The notes under the pieces: generated by a model
What the model saw: only the letters and a program-made list of their open reading frames with translations
Databases searched by the model: none
Told to the model about the DNA's origin: nothing
In this document: positions 24,820 to 34,035 of the stretch, piece by piece
How the letters are laid out: each line of letters opens with the position of its first letter
Position numbering within the stretch: the first letter of the stretch is position 1
From: Microvirga sp. VF16
GTDB taxonomy: Bacteria > Pseudomonadota > Alphaproteobacteria > Rhizobiales > Beijerinckiaceae
Length of the DNA: 64,000 bases
Direction: 5' to 3'
Assembly (NCBI RefSeq): GCF_016864375.1
Contig: NZ_CP069354.1
Location: 3,569,501-3,633,500, forward strand
Program-made: the position numbers and the translations under genes

Positions 24820-27800
24820 ATGGCGGGGATGGAATGGCATTTGGCCGAGCAGCCAACGCTCGAATGCCTGAAGGGCATGGGTTACGCGTTCGTCGCGCCT
24901 GCGGATCACTCGTCTCTTCGCGAGGGCGACAATCAGGTTCTCTTCCGATCCCATCTGATCGCAGCAATCCAACGGATCAACGGCGTATCGGAGGCTGATG
25001 CCCAAGCAGCATATGCCGATCTCGCCTCCGTATCGGATAACGAGGTATGGCTTTCGATTCTCCGGGGCAACTTCAGCCGTATGGTTCAGGGTAACGCCAC
25101 GCGTCGTACTCTCCGGGTCATCGATTTCCTGAAGCCCGAAAACAATCTCTTCACCGTCACCCATCAGTTCCGGGTCAAGGCCGAAAAGACCCGGATCGCG
25201 GACATGGTAGTGTATGTGAATGGCATTCCTCTGGTCGTGATCGAGTGCAAGAGCCCGATCAATGCCAAGGACAAGACGGGCGAGGCGTTCGAGCAAATCA
25301 AACAATACGAGGCGGAAATCCCGCGTCTCTTCCTCTCGAACTGCTTCAACATCGTTACGGACGGCACCAATTGCCTCTACGGTTCGACTGGCAGCCCTTC
25401 GAAGTTCTGGGCCGAGTGGTGTGACCCGTGGCCTCGGAAGGACAATGATTTTGGAGACGCTCTCTCGAAGGGGCTCTGGAGTCTGCTGGAACCCTCCCGA
25501 CTTCTCGACCTGATCGCCCACTTCATCGTATTCGAGAAGACCGAGAGCGGCACGGTCAAGAAGATGTGCCGCTACCAGCAGTTCCGAGCGGTCAACAAGA
25601 TCGTCGAAAGGGTGACCGAGAACAAGCACCGTCGTGGCCTGATCTGGCACACGCAGGGATCGGGCAAGTCCCTGACGATGGTGTTTGCAGCCCTGAAGCT
25701 GAAGACGCACCTGACCGTCTCCTCGCCCGAACTGACCAATCCCAACATCATGGTGCTGACGGACCGTCTTGATCTTCATGGTCAGATCAGTGGCACCTTC
25801 GCTGCCTGCGGACTGCCAAACCCCATTGTTGTGGAGAGCATTGCCAATCTCCAAGCCCTCATATCCAAGGGCACAGACGGCCTGACGGTCCTGTCCACAA
25901 TCTTCAAGTTCCAAGGTTCCCAGGAGCCGATCCCGAACTCGAAGAACTGGATCGTGATGGTCGATGAGTGCCACCGGACCCAAGAGAAGGATCTCGGGGC
26001 CTATCTGCGCAAGACCATGCCGGAAGCCCGGTTCTTTGGCTTCACCGGCACCCCGATCAAGAAGAACGACAAGGATACCTACGCCAACTTCGGCGTGGTC
26101 GGTGAAGGCTACCTGGACAAATATGGCATCGACGACGCCGTAGCTGATGGGGCGACAGTCCCGATCTTCTACACGGGTCGCAAGACCGACTGGCATATTG
26201 ATGAGGCCAAGATCGACATCCTCTTCGACCAGTGGTTCGCGGATCTCCCCGATGACAAGTTAGAGAAGGTCAAGAAGCGGGGTGTGACATTCGCCGATCT
26301 GGTGAAGCACCCGAAGCGCATCGACCTCATCGCCTACGATATCTGGACCCACTTCAAGGCATATGCTCGCCCTGACGGCTTCAAAGCCCAGATTGTCGCC
26401 ATCGACCGGGAAGCGGTCATTCTCTATAAGCGAGCACTCGACCGGGTGATCACCGAAGACCTGATGGCTCAAGATATCCCCGAGGGCGAGGCCAGGGCCA
26501 GGGCTGCTGCCATGTCGGCTTGTGTCTATTCCGCCTCCCAGGAGGACAGCAAACCAAGCGAGGACAGCTATATCCAATCCATCAGGAACGACCTTCAGGC
26601 CCACTATCTCGACCAACAGGCCGAAACCATCATCAAGCAGAACTTCGGCAAGAAGGGCCAAAACCCGGAGTTCCTGATCGTCTGCGACAAGCTCCTAACC
26701 GGCTTCGACGCCCCTATCGAGTCGGTGATGTATCTCGACAAGCCTCTGAAGGAGCACGGGCTCCTCCAGGCTATCGCCCGTACTAATCGGGTCGCCGATG
26801 CTCAGAAGAAGAATGGCCTGATTGTCGATTACATCGGCGTGTCGTCCCATTTGGAGGAGGCGCTGTCGTCTTACAGGGCCGACGACGTGAAGAACGCCAT
26901 GCGGAACCTGGACGATCTCCGGAGCCAGCTTCAGGCTGCGCACGCTGCTGTCATGGCTGTTATGAAAGGCTTGAAGCGGCAGACCGGCTCCTCAAAGGAC
27001 GGCTTGAAAGCCGAGTTCGACCAGCTTGTGAACCTCCTCAAGACTGAGGACAAATGGTTCGAGTTCCGGAGCAAGGCGCGGGAGTTCATCAGCCTTTACG
27101 AGGCCGTCAGCCCCGATCCCAGTGTCCTTGAGTTTACCGCCGACCTCAAATGGTTGGCTGCATTCCTGCAATACGGCACCCAGGTCTTTGAAAAGCGTGA
27201 AGCCTTCGACCAGCAGACCTACAGCCGCAAGATCCGGGACATGCTGGCCCAGCATCTCGATGCCACCGGGCTGAGCGTCACGGTGAAACTCCGTCATATC
27301 ACTGACCCGGACTTCTGGGAGGACTTCGAGGTCGAGGGCAAGACGGAGAGTGATCTAAAGACGGCGGCGATCCGCAAAACGACCGAACTGCGGAAGGTCG
27401 TGACCGAGCGGATTGCGCAGAACCATCATCAGTATGCCAAGTTCTCCGACCGGCTCCGTGAACTGCTCGAAAAGTTGGACGAAGCCCAACTGTCCTGGGC
27501 CGACAAGCTGAAGATCGCTGAAGAGCTTGCCAAAGACTTGGACATTGAGGCGAAGGCGCATGAAGGCACCGGCCTGTCGGCGGGAGCCTACGGCATCTTG
27601 AAAGTTCTGCACGCCTTCGGGGCAGATGGTGGGGCCGAGGATCTGGCGATCCGTATTGAGAGCCTCTACTCCGACGGTGCTACCGCGCCACCCGGCTGGC
27701 AAGACAAGCCAGAACTCCGCAAGGGCCTGCGCCAGAGGGTGCGCAGCATGGCGCACGAGTTCAAGCTGGCGGACCTGAAGGCCATCCCCGAACAGGTGGA

Positions 27801-27834
27801 GGACTTTGCCCTCAAGCACTTTGCCAAGGTGTGA
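24820..27834 (+). CDS. hsdR: Type I restriction endonuclease/translocase subunit
   Basis: A 1004-residue HsdR. The nuclease core is near residues 126-144 (RIADMVVYVNGIPLVVIECKSP, D and E-x-K). Motor motifs: Walker A HTQGSGKSLTM near 278, DECH box (VDECHRTQEKDLG) near 381, and FTGTPI shortly after; the helicase half ends with LLTGFDAPIESVMYLDKPLKEHGLLQAIARTNR. The length is complete. It follows hsdS by 13 bases and is immediately followed by a metallopeptidase gene, all in one operon. Confidence 0.95.
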   Translation: MAGMEWHLAEQPTLECLKGMGYAFVAPADHSSLREGDNQVLFRSHLIAAIQRINGVSEADAQAAYADLASVSDNEVWLSILRGNFSRMVQGNATRRTLRVIDFLKPENNLFTVTHQFRVKAEKTRIADMVVYVNGIPLVVIECKSPINAKDKTGEAFEQIKQYEAEIPRLFLSNCFNIVTDGTNCLYGSTGSPSKFWAEWCDPWPRKDNDFGDALSKGLWSLLEPSRLLDLIAHFIVFEKTESGTVKKMCRYQQFRAVNKIVERVTENKHRRGLIWHTQGSGKSLTMVFAALKLKTHLTVSSPELTNPNIMVLTDRLDLHGQISGTFAACGLPNPIVVESIANLQALISKGTDGLTVLSTIFKFQGSQEPIPNSKNWIVMVDECHRTQEKDLGAYLRKTMPEARFFGFTGTPIKKNDKDTYANFGVVGEGYLDKYGIDDAVADGATVPIFYTGRKTDWHIDEAKIDILFDQWFADLPDDKLEKVKKRGVTFADLVKHPKRIDLIAYDIWTHFKAYARPDGFKAQIVAIDREAVILYKRALDRVITEDLMAQDIPEGEARARAAAMSACVYSASQEDSKPSEDSYIQSIRNDLQAHYLDQQAETIIKQNFGKKGQNPEFLIVCDKLLTGFDAPIESVMYLDKPLKEHGLLQAIARTNRVADAQKKNGLIVDYIGVSSHLEEALSSYRADDVKNAMRNLDDLRSQLQAAHAAVMAVMKGLKRQTGSSKDGLKAEFDQLVNLLKTEDKWFEFRSKAREFISLYEAVSPDPSVLEFTADLKWLAAFLQYGTQVFEKREAFDQQTYSRKIRDMLAQHLDATGLSVTVKLRHITDPDFWEDFEVEGKTESDLKTAAIRKTTELRKVVTERIAQNHHQYAKFSDRLRELLEKLDEAQLSWADKLKIAEELAKDLDIEAKAHEGTGLSAGAYGILKVLHAFGADGGAEDLAIRIESLYSDGATAPPGWQDKPELRKGLRQRVRSMAHEFKLADLKAIPEQVEDFALKHFAKV

Positions 27835-27836
27835 TT

Positions 27837-28568
27837 ATGCCGATCCTGACGATTGGCGAAACAGAGATCCCATACACTCTGCGCCGCTCCGAAAGGGCGA
27901 AGAGCGCACGGATCACTGTGACCCCTGAAGCCGTCGAGGTTGTGGTGCCGACATCGGCTTCGGATGATGAGATTGCTGGCGTTCTCCACCGTCGTAAGGA
28001 ATGGCTGGTTGAGCAGACCCGGCATATGGCGGACCGTGTGGCAGCAGCCCCAAAGGTTGTTCACTTCGTGACCGGAGCCAAGATTCCCTATCGCGGTCGG
28101 CTGATGCGGCTCAAAGTCGAACCATCAGATGGAACCTTGGTTGAGGTCTCGTACCGGAACGGGTTTATCGTCCACTGCCCACGAACGGTTCCGGACGCAT
28201 CGCGTGCCACCCTCATCGAGAGTGCCCTGCGCCTATGGCTTCGCAAGCGGTTACGGGAGGATGTGACGAGCTTCGTCCGCCAGCATGGAGAGCCGAATGG
28301 CCTCAAGCCCAAGCGGGTCGAGATCAAGGATCAGAAGCATTTGTGGGGAAGCTGCGGACCAGATCGGGTCGTGAACCTGAATTGGCACCTGATCTTCGCA
28401 CCAAGGACCATCCTCGAATATGCAGTCGTCCACGAACTCTGCCATCTGAGGTATCGCAATCATCATCGCGAGTTTTGGGGACTGGTCGGCAGCATCCTGC
28501 CTGACTGGGAGATCCGGAAGGCATGGCTCGACGAAAACGAGCATTTTCTTGGATTGCAAAGAGTTTAA
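27837..28568 (+). CDS. YgjP-like (DUF45/M48-type) metallopeptidase of the hsd operon
   Basis: A 243-residue protein from ATG 27837 (GTG 27831 overlaps the hsdR stop). The zinc motif is VVHELCHLRYRNHHREFWGLVGSILPDW (H-E-x-x-H plus a downstream H-x-x-x-F-W), preceded by DQKHLWGSCGPDRVVNLNWHLIFAP, the standard WGSC and NWHL/I blocks of the YgjP family. Members are frequent at the end of type I restriction operons; the role is unknown, perhaps proteolytic control of HsdR. Confidence 0.88.
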   Translation: MPILTIGETEIPYTLRRSERAKSARITVTPEAVEVVVPTSASDDEIAGVLHRRKEWLVEQTRHMADRVAAAPKVVHFVTGAKIPYRGRLMRLKVEPSDGTLVEVSYRNGFIVHCPRTVPDASRATLIESALRLWLRKRLREDVTSFVRQHGEPNGLKPKRVEIKDQKHLWGSCGPDRVVNLNWHLIFAPRTILEYAVVHELCHLRYRNHHREFWGLVGSILPDWEIRKAWLDENEHFLGLQRV

Positions 28569-28745
28569 CCGGTGCAATGAACGTGTTTGAGTTTCAGCTT
28601 TTTATGCTCCCTGCTCTAGGGAAGGCAAATTCAGGTGCGGTATGCGTCAGGACGTGGCTGAGAGACCGGTAGAAGAGATCCATCCGATATCTACAGACAG
28701 GATCAGCGCCTTGACCGCGTCCAAGCCTCAGATCATATTACGCGC

Positions 28746-28939
28746 ACTCTTTACGCGTTTCGAGTCGATCAAGGTTTCCCCTTGTGAAACTCGGTCGGGC
28801 GCTTCGCCAGACAGACCGTTATTGGGTAGGTTTATCGGCATGAAGGAGGCTGGAGAGTTCATCTCTCGTCGCCTTTAGCTCCTCGCCCTTCGGTACGATG
28901 ACCTCTCCAGCCTCCTTCATACCTTCAAAGGTAAAGAGT
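28746..28939 (+). ncRNA. Retron msr-msd non-coding RNA (predicted)
   Basis: The region just before the effector/RT genes has every expected element. The a1 segment ACTCTTTAC (28746-28754) is complementary to a2 GTAAAGAGT (28931-28939). After a1 comes a G (28755) suited to be the branching guanosine, then msr hairpins: GTTTC/GAAAC around CAAGG/CCTTG (about 28757-28791) and GGTC/GACC (about 28793-28817). The msd is a long hairpin: an 18-base arm at 28840-28857 perfectly complementary to 28903-28920, extended by TCATC/GATGA (28859-28863 and 28897-28901). The RT should prime from the G and copy this hairpin into msDNA. Exact ends are inferred. Confidence 0.8.
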
Positions 28940-28945
28940 CACTAA

Positions 28946-29893
28946 GTGCCTGACGAGCTTGCGATCCTGTATAACGATATAAATCAGGACAAATTACGTG
29001 TTACCCGTCCGTCAAAGTTAGTGTTTCTGTGTGGCGGTGTTATCTCGTCCGTCCCTCATTCGAAGGCTATTAGCCTCAGAGATTACCTGTTTCGGATTCG
29101 CGGGATCGAGAAAAAGCTCAAGGGGCCGATAGTTTTAGCGGAGAAGGCTAACCAACTATACCGCGAGACGAACTATGGCGATCTGATATCATTCGAAGAA
29201 GACATCGCTCGTATCGCCGCAGTCGTACTCGTTATTGCTGAGAGCCCAGGCTCGCTCGCTGAATTGGGAGCCTTCGCGACAAACAATACAATAGCACGGG
29301 CTCTGCGCATTGTGATGCAGGCGCAATACGCAAACACAGAATCATTCATTCGCTTCGGACCCGTCGAGCGCATAAAACGGGTCGAGAGGAGCTTTGTTGG
29401 CTTCTATCCCTGGCGGATCAATCAGCGGGGTGTCGTAGTCACAGGCTCAGCCGCACCCCATTACGGGGAAATAGTAAAGTTCATAAACCAGCACATAGAC
29501 AAAACGCCCGCCTCTGAACTGTTTCGCAACCTCGGAGATGCCAAGCAATTTTACGTAACATATTGGGTTATATACCTAGCTATGGCTGTATCCCAAACCG
29601 TTCTGCACGGCTATATGGCTCTGCTATATCCAACTCTTACTGCATCAGATCTTAGAAACCGACTTTACTGCATGGAGCTTGCTGGCTGGATTAGTAAAGA
29701 GTCCTATTCAGGCAAAGACTATTACTACACTTTAAGCTCGGCTGACCCTTTTGATTACGCATACAAGGACAGCGTGCGTGAGAAGGACTCCATCAGGCGA
29801 AAGCACAAAATTACAGCAGCCATGCAGAAGATTGAGGCTGCACCAAATCATGTTCGAACCGTGGTTGTCCGTAAGAGGGGCGGGTCGCGATGA
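28946..29893 (+). CDS. Retron effector: nucleoside-deoxyribosyltransferase-like domain plus winged helix
   Basis: A 315-residue protein with a GTG start at 28946, directly after a2. Residues 24-31 (KLVFLCGG) begin a Rossmann-like NDT fold; LISFEEDIARIAAVVLVIAESPGSLAELGAF (80-110) is the core, with Glu106 in S-P-G-S-L-A-E-L-G-A-F as the probable catalytic acid. The C-terminal 100 residues (YWVIYLAMAVSQTVLHGYMALL... RLYCMELAGWISKESYSGKDYYY) look like a winged helix. This is the layout of type II-A retron effectors, which damage nucleotides or NAD when the RT-msDNA complex is disturbed by phage. The start of the RT gene overlaps its stop (ATGA). Confidence 0.85.
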   Translation: MPDELAILYNDINQDKLRVTRPSKLVFLCGGVISSVPHSKAISLRDYLFRIRGIEKKLKGPIVLAEKANQLYRETNYGDLISFEEDIARIAAVVLVIAESPGSLAELGAFATNNTIARALRIVMQAQYANTESFIRFGPVERIKRVERSFVGFYPWRINQRGVVVTGSAAPHYGEIVKFINQHIDKTPASELFRNLGDAKQFYVTYWVIYLAMAVSQTVLHGYMALLYPTLTASDLRNRLYCMELAGWISKESYSGKDYYYTLSSADPFDYAYKDSVREKDSIRRKHKITAAMQKIEAAPNHVRTVVVRKRGGSR

Positions 29894-30855
29894 GGCTCCT
29901 TGAAGAGTTGGCCATCAATCTCGGTCTAGGGACCGCAGAGATTGAAACAATCGTTGAAACGGCACCCGCGCGTTACAAGGTCTATGACATCCCTAAAAGG
30001 AGTGGCGGCACCAGAACGATTGCGCAACCGTCACGCGAACTCAAAGCGCTCCAGCGATACATCCTATCAACCAAACTTGTGAAATTTCCGGTCCATAAAT
30101 CAGCTATGGCCTATCTTCCTGGCAAGAATATCGCGAGGAACGCTGAGGAGCACCTTAACGGAAATATCTTACTGAAGCTTGACTTCGAAAACTTCTTCCC
30201 GAGCATCCTTGTGAAGGACTGGGAGTCCTTCGCCAAGAAGCACCCTGTCCAAGTAATTCCAGTTGAGGATATTAAATTATACAGCAAAATCCTTTTCTGG
30301 GGGCAGCGGTCTCGAACGCCGAGATGCTTATCCATTGGCGCACCTACTTCACCTATGCTCTCGAACCTTCTTCTGTTCACGCTCGACGAGCAACTAGATG
30401 AAGCTGCGAGGAAGTGTAGTGTTAATTACACGCGCTATGCCGATGATATCACAGTCTCGGGTTCGACAGTCGAGCAAGTGACGGCGTTTGAAAAACTTGC
30501 ACGTAAGATCGTAAAGTCACTGCGATCTCCGCGACTAATCTTTAATGAGGAGAAGCGTGGTCTTTACACTCGCGGGCAGCGGCGCATGGTTACCGGTCTG
30601 ATCATAACGCCGAATGGCACTCTTTCGATTGGGCGCGAGCGAAAGAGAACCATTTCGGCGATGCTACATAAGGCATTGCTTGGGGAACTCGATCTTGAAT
30701 CAACTGGCCATCTAAAAGGACTCCTCGGTTTCAGCCTTGCCAATGAACCACTTTTCGTGAACCGAATGAGAGAGAAGTATGGAGACGCTATTGTAGACCG
30801 CGTACTTCGCCTCAAGTTACCCGAGCGTATCCTGCAAGAAGGGAAGCAGGGTTAG
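29890..30855 (+). CDS. Retron reverse transcriptase
   Basis: A 321-residue RT, the usual size for the Eco1 (Ec86) type. Catalytic palm: LKLDFENFFPS (96-106, first Asp), SIGAPTSPMLSN (148-159) and YADD (183-186). Retron-specific marks are both present: NAxxH as NAEEH (84-88, region X) and the VTG triplet (234-236, region Y, which recognises the msr hairpin). It makes msDNA from the RNA encoded at 28746-28939 and, with the effector encoded just upstream, forms a toxin-antitoxin-like anti-phage unit. AT-richer than the core, so probably acquired. Confidence 0.93.
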   Translation: MRLLEELAINLGLGTAEIETIVETAPARYKVYDIPKRSGGTRTIAQPSRELKALQRYILSTKLVKFPVHKSAMAYLPGKNIARNAEEHLNGNILLKLDFENFFPSILVKDWESFAKKHPVQVIPVEDIKLYSKILFWGQRSRTPRCLSIGAPTSPMLSNLLLFTLDEQLDEAARKCSVNYTRYADDITVSGSTVEQVTAFEKLARKIVKSLRSPRLIFNEEKRGLYTRGQRRMVTGLIITPNGTLSIGRERKRTISAMLHKALLGELDLESTGHLKGLLGFSLANEPLFVNRMREKYGDAIVDRVLRLKLPERILQEGKQG

Positions 30856-31532
30856 GAAACCTCGCCGTCGTGACCCGAACCTGACGCAACGAACGACAGT
30901 CCTGATCGTCGGCCCAGTCCACAATCATTTTCAGCCCGTTAGTGCTCGATGTCTGTGGCAGCGATCACAACTAGGGGAGCGGCAAAACTTTCTGTAGCTG
31001 CTTGAAATCGGCTGCCACATAACTGGAGCTTCTCGTAAAAGGACGCGGTTGTCGCCTCAGCGCGGACAAGAGTAGTTGTCGTTCTCGTTCAGTGGGGTGG
31101 ATGGACATTACCTCGCTATTCATCCTTCTTGTTCTGGTCCCCATCGTCCAGAACTCCTCCCAGTCGGACTTCAACCTCCATCACATCTTCTTCCAAAACA
31201 ATTTTGGATCGCCTTGCCCCGCGACCCAACCTCCTTCATCTTTGCGGCTTTCCGGTGAACCTTTCTCCGGATTCTCCTTCCCCTGATCCTCGCTCCGGTT
31301 CACCTTTCTCCGGATCGTCTCCAGAGCCTCCCCACGTTTCAGCAGGGACACCTTCTGTCTGTCCCTCGTCTCCGTAAAATCATTTTGAGATCGTCTGGAG
31401 ATCAGGTGAACGGTGCCTGCGGGAAGGCTGACGGACCATTACTGATGAAGCTGTTTCCACTCGACCGCCCGGCATGTCCTGTACGGCCTTGACCGGTCCT
31501 ATGGATGGCTCGGCGTCGCTTCCCTGTTCATC

Positions 31533-31562
31533 ACGAACTACATAGCCGACTATCTAGTTCGT
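31533..31562. repeat. Near-perfect 13-bp inverted repeat
   Basis: ACGAACTA at 31533-31540 pairs with TAGTTCGT at 31555-31562, continued inward by ATAG/CTAT across a single C-C mismatch. A possible operator or origin-binding site in the gap before the VapE-like gene. Confidence 0.45.
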
Positions 31563-32001
31563 CGCTGCACCTTAAACTGTTGCGTTTCGGGGGCGGGTTT
31601 TGTGCGATTGTTGCGCGTGGGGGACTGCAAGCGCGTGCAACAAGTGTTCATACCGACATCTAATCGACGTATTGGCACCGAGATCAACGAATAATTCGTA
31701 GCGAAGCCACGTATTACATGGTGATCTCTTACGGCTCCTTTTTGCTCTGATATGTAAATTATGCTGTACACGACCCCTATTCCTCATCACTCCAATCTAT
31801 TTATATCTAAATTTATTTCTGATAAAGAAATAGATATACATCATCTACATCTACTACACAAAGCCTTACATAGTAATGCATTTAGAGCCGTGTAGATCTC
31901 GGTGCAGATGACGATTTCCCGCACCCTCGCGCCCTAAAACCCTCCCAAACGCTCCGGAATCGAATAATATTGCACGGAAAACAACCTCCGTGATAAATAG
32001 A

Positions 32002-32057
32002 AATGCAGATGATGTCAGCACGAGAACTACACTCAACACAAACATCCCATCTGCATT
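32002..32057 (+). promoter_or_regulatory. 10-bp inverted repeat in the leader of the VapE-like gene
   Basis: AATGCAGATG (32002-32011) and its complement CATCTGCATT (32048-32057) flank a 36-base loop, ending 27 bases before the start codon at 32085. It could sequester or expose the leader, or bind a dimeric regulator. Confidence 0.4.
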
Positions 32058-32084
32058 AACCTCAATGTATTTTTGAAAGGTAAT

Positions 32085-33731
32085 ATGAGCAACACCAATA
32101 CCAATCCTACCAACGAGACTACTTCCACTCCTATCCAGGTCGTCGCCCCGACGAACAAGTGGGAGGAGCACAATCAATTTCAGCGCCAGATGATCCAGGA
32201 GATGGCTTCGCGGATTGTTCAGGGTGACAAAGTCGATCCGGCAGAGTTCGAGATCCTAGTCGATCCCAATCTCGACAACAGCCTGTTCCGTGATTTTGCG
32301 CTCAAAAACGGCATCTGCACGAAGTCCCAGTTTGCCGACATCCTGCGTAGAGCCAAGATCAAGGAAGAGCTTGGCACCATCCCGGTTTCGGCCACCCATC
32401 TCGTCGATATTGTCGTCAAGCGGGACAAGATAGAGTGCCAGTATGATGGAATGCTGACCCGCAGTGTTACCCCTCACATGATCTGTCCGGCCACTGGGGA
32501 GAAGCTTTTCTACGACGCCGAGTCGATGAAGGACGAGACGGTCCGAACCTATTGCGAGTTCCATTTCCCGAAGACGTTGAACTTCCTGGATTTCGAGCGC
32601 CAGCTTCGCATCCTCAACGATGATCTCAAGCTCGGTTTCTCACGTGACGCGATTTCTGATGCCCTGACCCAGTGGTACGAAACCTCCAAGAAGGCCCGTC
32701 TGTATGAGCTTTACGGACACATCGGAGCCTATCCGCTGCTGCCCAAAGAGATCCAGGATGCTGAGAAGGTATGGCATGACCTTGCGGCAAAGGTCTTTGA
32801 CACCAGCCATGATAGCGAAGAGTTCGTGATCGCCGTGCTGAAAAAGTTTATTTGGCAGACCAAGCGCAAGATCCGTAACGCTCCCGGCACCGTTCTTCCC
32901 GTGACCAACCACCTAATGCCGGTTCTCCTGGGGCCGCAGGGCGTAGGCAAATCGACCTTCGTCAACAAGCTCATCACACCGCTGCGGGAACTCACCCTCG
33001 AAGTCGATTTCAGGATGATCGAGGATGACCGCAACATCGACATTTGGTCTTCGTTCATCCTGTTCTTGGACGAGATGGGCTACGCGTCCAAGGCCAATGT
33101 GGACACCATCAAGCACTGCATCACGGCCAACCATCTGGCTCGTCGTCCAATGCGGACCAACACGAAAGTCATGGTTCAGCAGAACGCCACCTTCATCGGT
33201 TGCTCGAACAAGACCGTGGCCCAGTTGATCAAAGATCCGACCGGAATCAGGAGGTTCGTTGGCTTGCAGTTCTCGTCGCGCCCTTGCTGGCAGACCATGA
33301 ACAGCATCGACTACAGTCTCCTGTGGCTTTCGGTCGATCCGAATGCTGCCGATCCGATGCTGCCTTTCATGGGTTTCTTGACCGTGAAGCAGGAGGATGA
33401 GCGTGAGAAAGGCCGTGTCGAAGAGTGGTTGTCCGTTTTCGATCCGAACGCCCCGTCTTCTCGTGGCGACTATGGCATCACGTTCGCCCAAATTTCCAAG
33501 GGCAATCGGGTTCAGGCGAGCGATCTGTTCCAGCTTTACAGCGAGTGGGAAGGGGTCATGTTCCCCGGCTCGTATGGCCGTCTGTCGATCAACGAGTGGG
33601 GCCATGAGATGAAGCGCCTCATGGACAACAGTCCCGGCAAAGTTCCCTTCGAGAAGGGCACCCGGTCTAGCAGGGGGCAAACCTATATCTACAGCGGTCC
33701 TTACGAGGTCGCGGTGCGAACTCGGCTCTGA
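32085..33731 (+). CDS. VapE-like superfamily 3 helicase/primase of an integrated element
   Basis: A 548-residue protein from ATG 32085, with GAAAGG four bases upstream; the open frame reaches 32073. The C-terminal ATPase domain has Walker A GPQGVGKST near residue 282, Walker B FILFLDEMG, a sensor-like FIGCSN, and GIRRFVG with the Arg finger. This matches the virulence-associated E / phage-satellite replication helicase family. It probably starts replication of the excised element. Integrase, Xis-like and regulator genes follow on the same strand. Confidence 0.8.
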   Translation: MSNTNTNPTNETTSTPIQVVAPTNKWEEHNQFQRQMIQEMASRIVQGDKVDPAEFEILVDPNLDNSLFRDFALKNGICTKSQFADILRRAKIKEELGTIPVSATHLVDIVVKRDKIECQYDGMLTRSVTPHMICPATGEKLFYDAESMKDETVRTYCEFHFPKTLNFLDFERQLRILNDDLKLGFSRDAISDALTQWYETSKKARLYELYGHIGAYPLLPKEIQDAEKVWHDLAAKVFDTSHDSEEFVIAVLKKFIWQTKRKIRNAPGTVLPVTNHLMPVLLGPQGVGKSTFVNKLITPLRELTLEVDFRMIEDDRNIDIWSSFILFLDEMGYASKANVDTIKHCITANHLARRPMRTNTKVMVQQNATFIGCSNKTVAQLIKDPTGIRRFVGLQFSSRPCWQTMNSIDYSLLWLSVDPNAADPMLPFMGFLTVKQEDEREKGRVEEWLSVFDPNAPSSRGDYGITFAQISKGNRVQASDLFQLYSEWEGVMFPGSYGRLSINEWGHEMKRLMDNSPGKVPFEKGTRSSRGQTYIYSGPYEVAVRTRL

Positions 33732-33853
33732 CACGTGCGGTGAGCCATATGACCACCACCTTCTATGGCATGAGCGACTGGATGATAAACAAGCGGCATG
33801 CAGTCAGATTCGAGGAGGCTCGCCCGCGCTGACTTGCCTACGAGGAAACGCAA

Positions 33854-33895
33854 AAGGACCACCGAGTTACCTCGGTGGCCCTTCCGATTTTTGCC
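33854..33895 (+). terminator. Hairpin terminator after the VapE-like gene
   Basis: CCACCGAG (33859-33866) pairs with CTCGGTGG (33871-33878); outer GG/CC and AA/TT pairs extend it past one A-C mismatch. It is followed by CCGATTTTT on the plus strand and by TTTT on the minus strand, so it may act in both directions. Confidence 0.7.
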
Positions 33896-33983
33896 ATTGT
33901 CCCAGCGACTACGAACTGGGATGAACGCGTAGTACTCTTTCCGTTCCGCATCGTCAACCAAAATTTGGCATCAACAAAGATAG

Positions 33984-34012
33984 TTGACATATACATCAAA
34001 TATCGTCTATAA
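33984..34012 (+). promoter_or_regulatory. Sigma-70-type promoter with overlapping dyad, upstream of the regulator
   Basis: TTGACA (33984-33989), a 17-base spacer and CTATAA (34007-34012) make a near-consensus promoter 24 bases before the regulator start. The imperfect palindrome TTGACATATACATCAA (33984-33999, 12 of 16 positions symmetric) overlaps the -35 box and is a plausible operator for autoregulation. Confidence 0.75.
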
Positions 34013-34035
34013 GTCCGGTTACTGGAGAACACCTG

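Larger units (their letters stand above)
30856..32084. other. Non-coding stretch of 1.2 kb between the retron and the VapE-like gene
   Basis: No gene is well supported; the best frame is a 67-residue minus-strand one at 30971-31174. Features seen: the word TTCACCTTTCTCCGGA or GTGAACCTTTCTCCGGA repeated near 31255 and 31300, a dyad at 31533-31562, an AT-rich run at 31790-31880, and a leader hairpin at 32002-32057. Together with the downstream helicase/primase gene it is a candidate replication origin and control region of the integrated element. Confidence 0.5.

Noticed and set aside
24757..26196. 479-residue minus-strand open frame inside hsdR
   Set aside because: Antisense to the HsdR nuclease and motor motifs; no own features.
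28642..28878. 78-residue frame before the retron effector
   Set aside because: It crosses the a1, msr and msd structures; the RNA explanation accounts for the sequence better.
30971..31174. 67-residue minus-strand frame after the RT gene
   Set aside because: No homology recognised, no ribosome-binding site, placed in a repeat-containing non-coding region.
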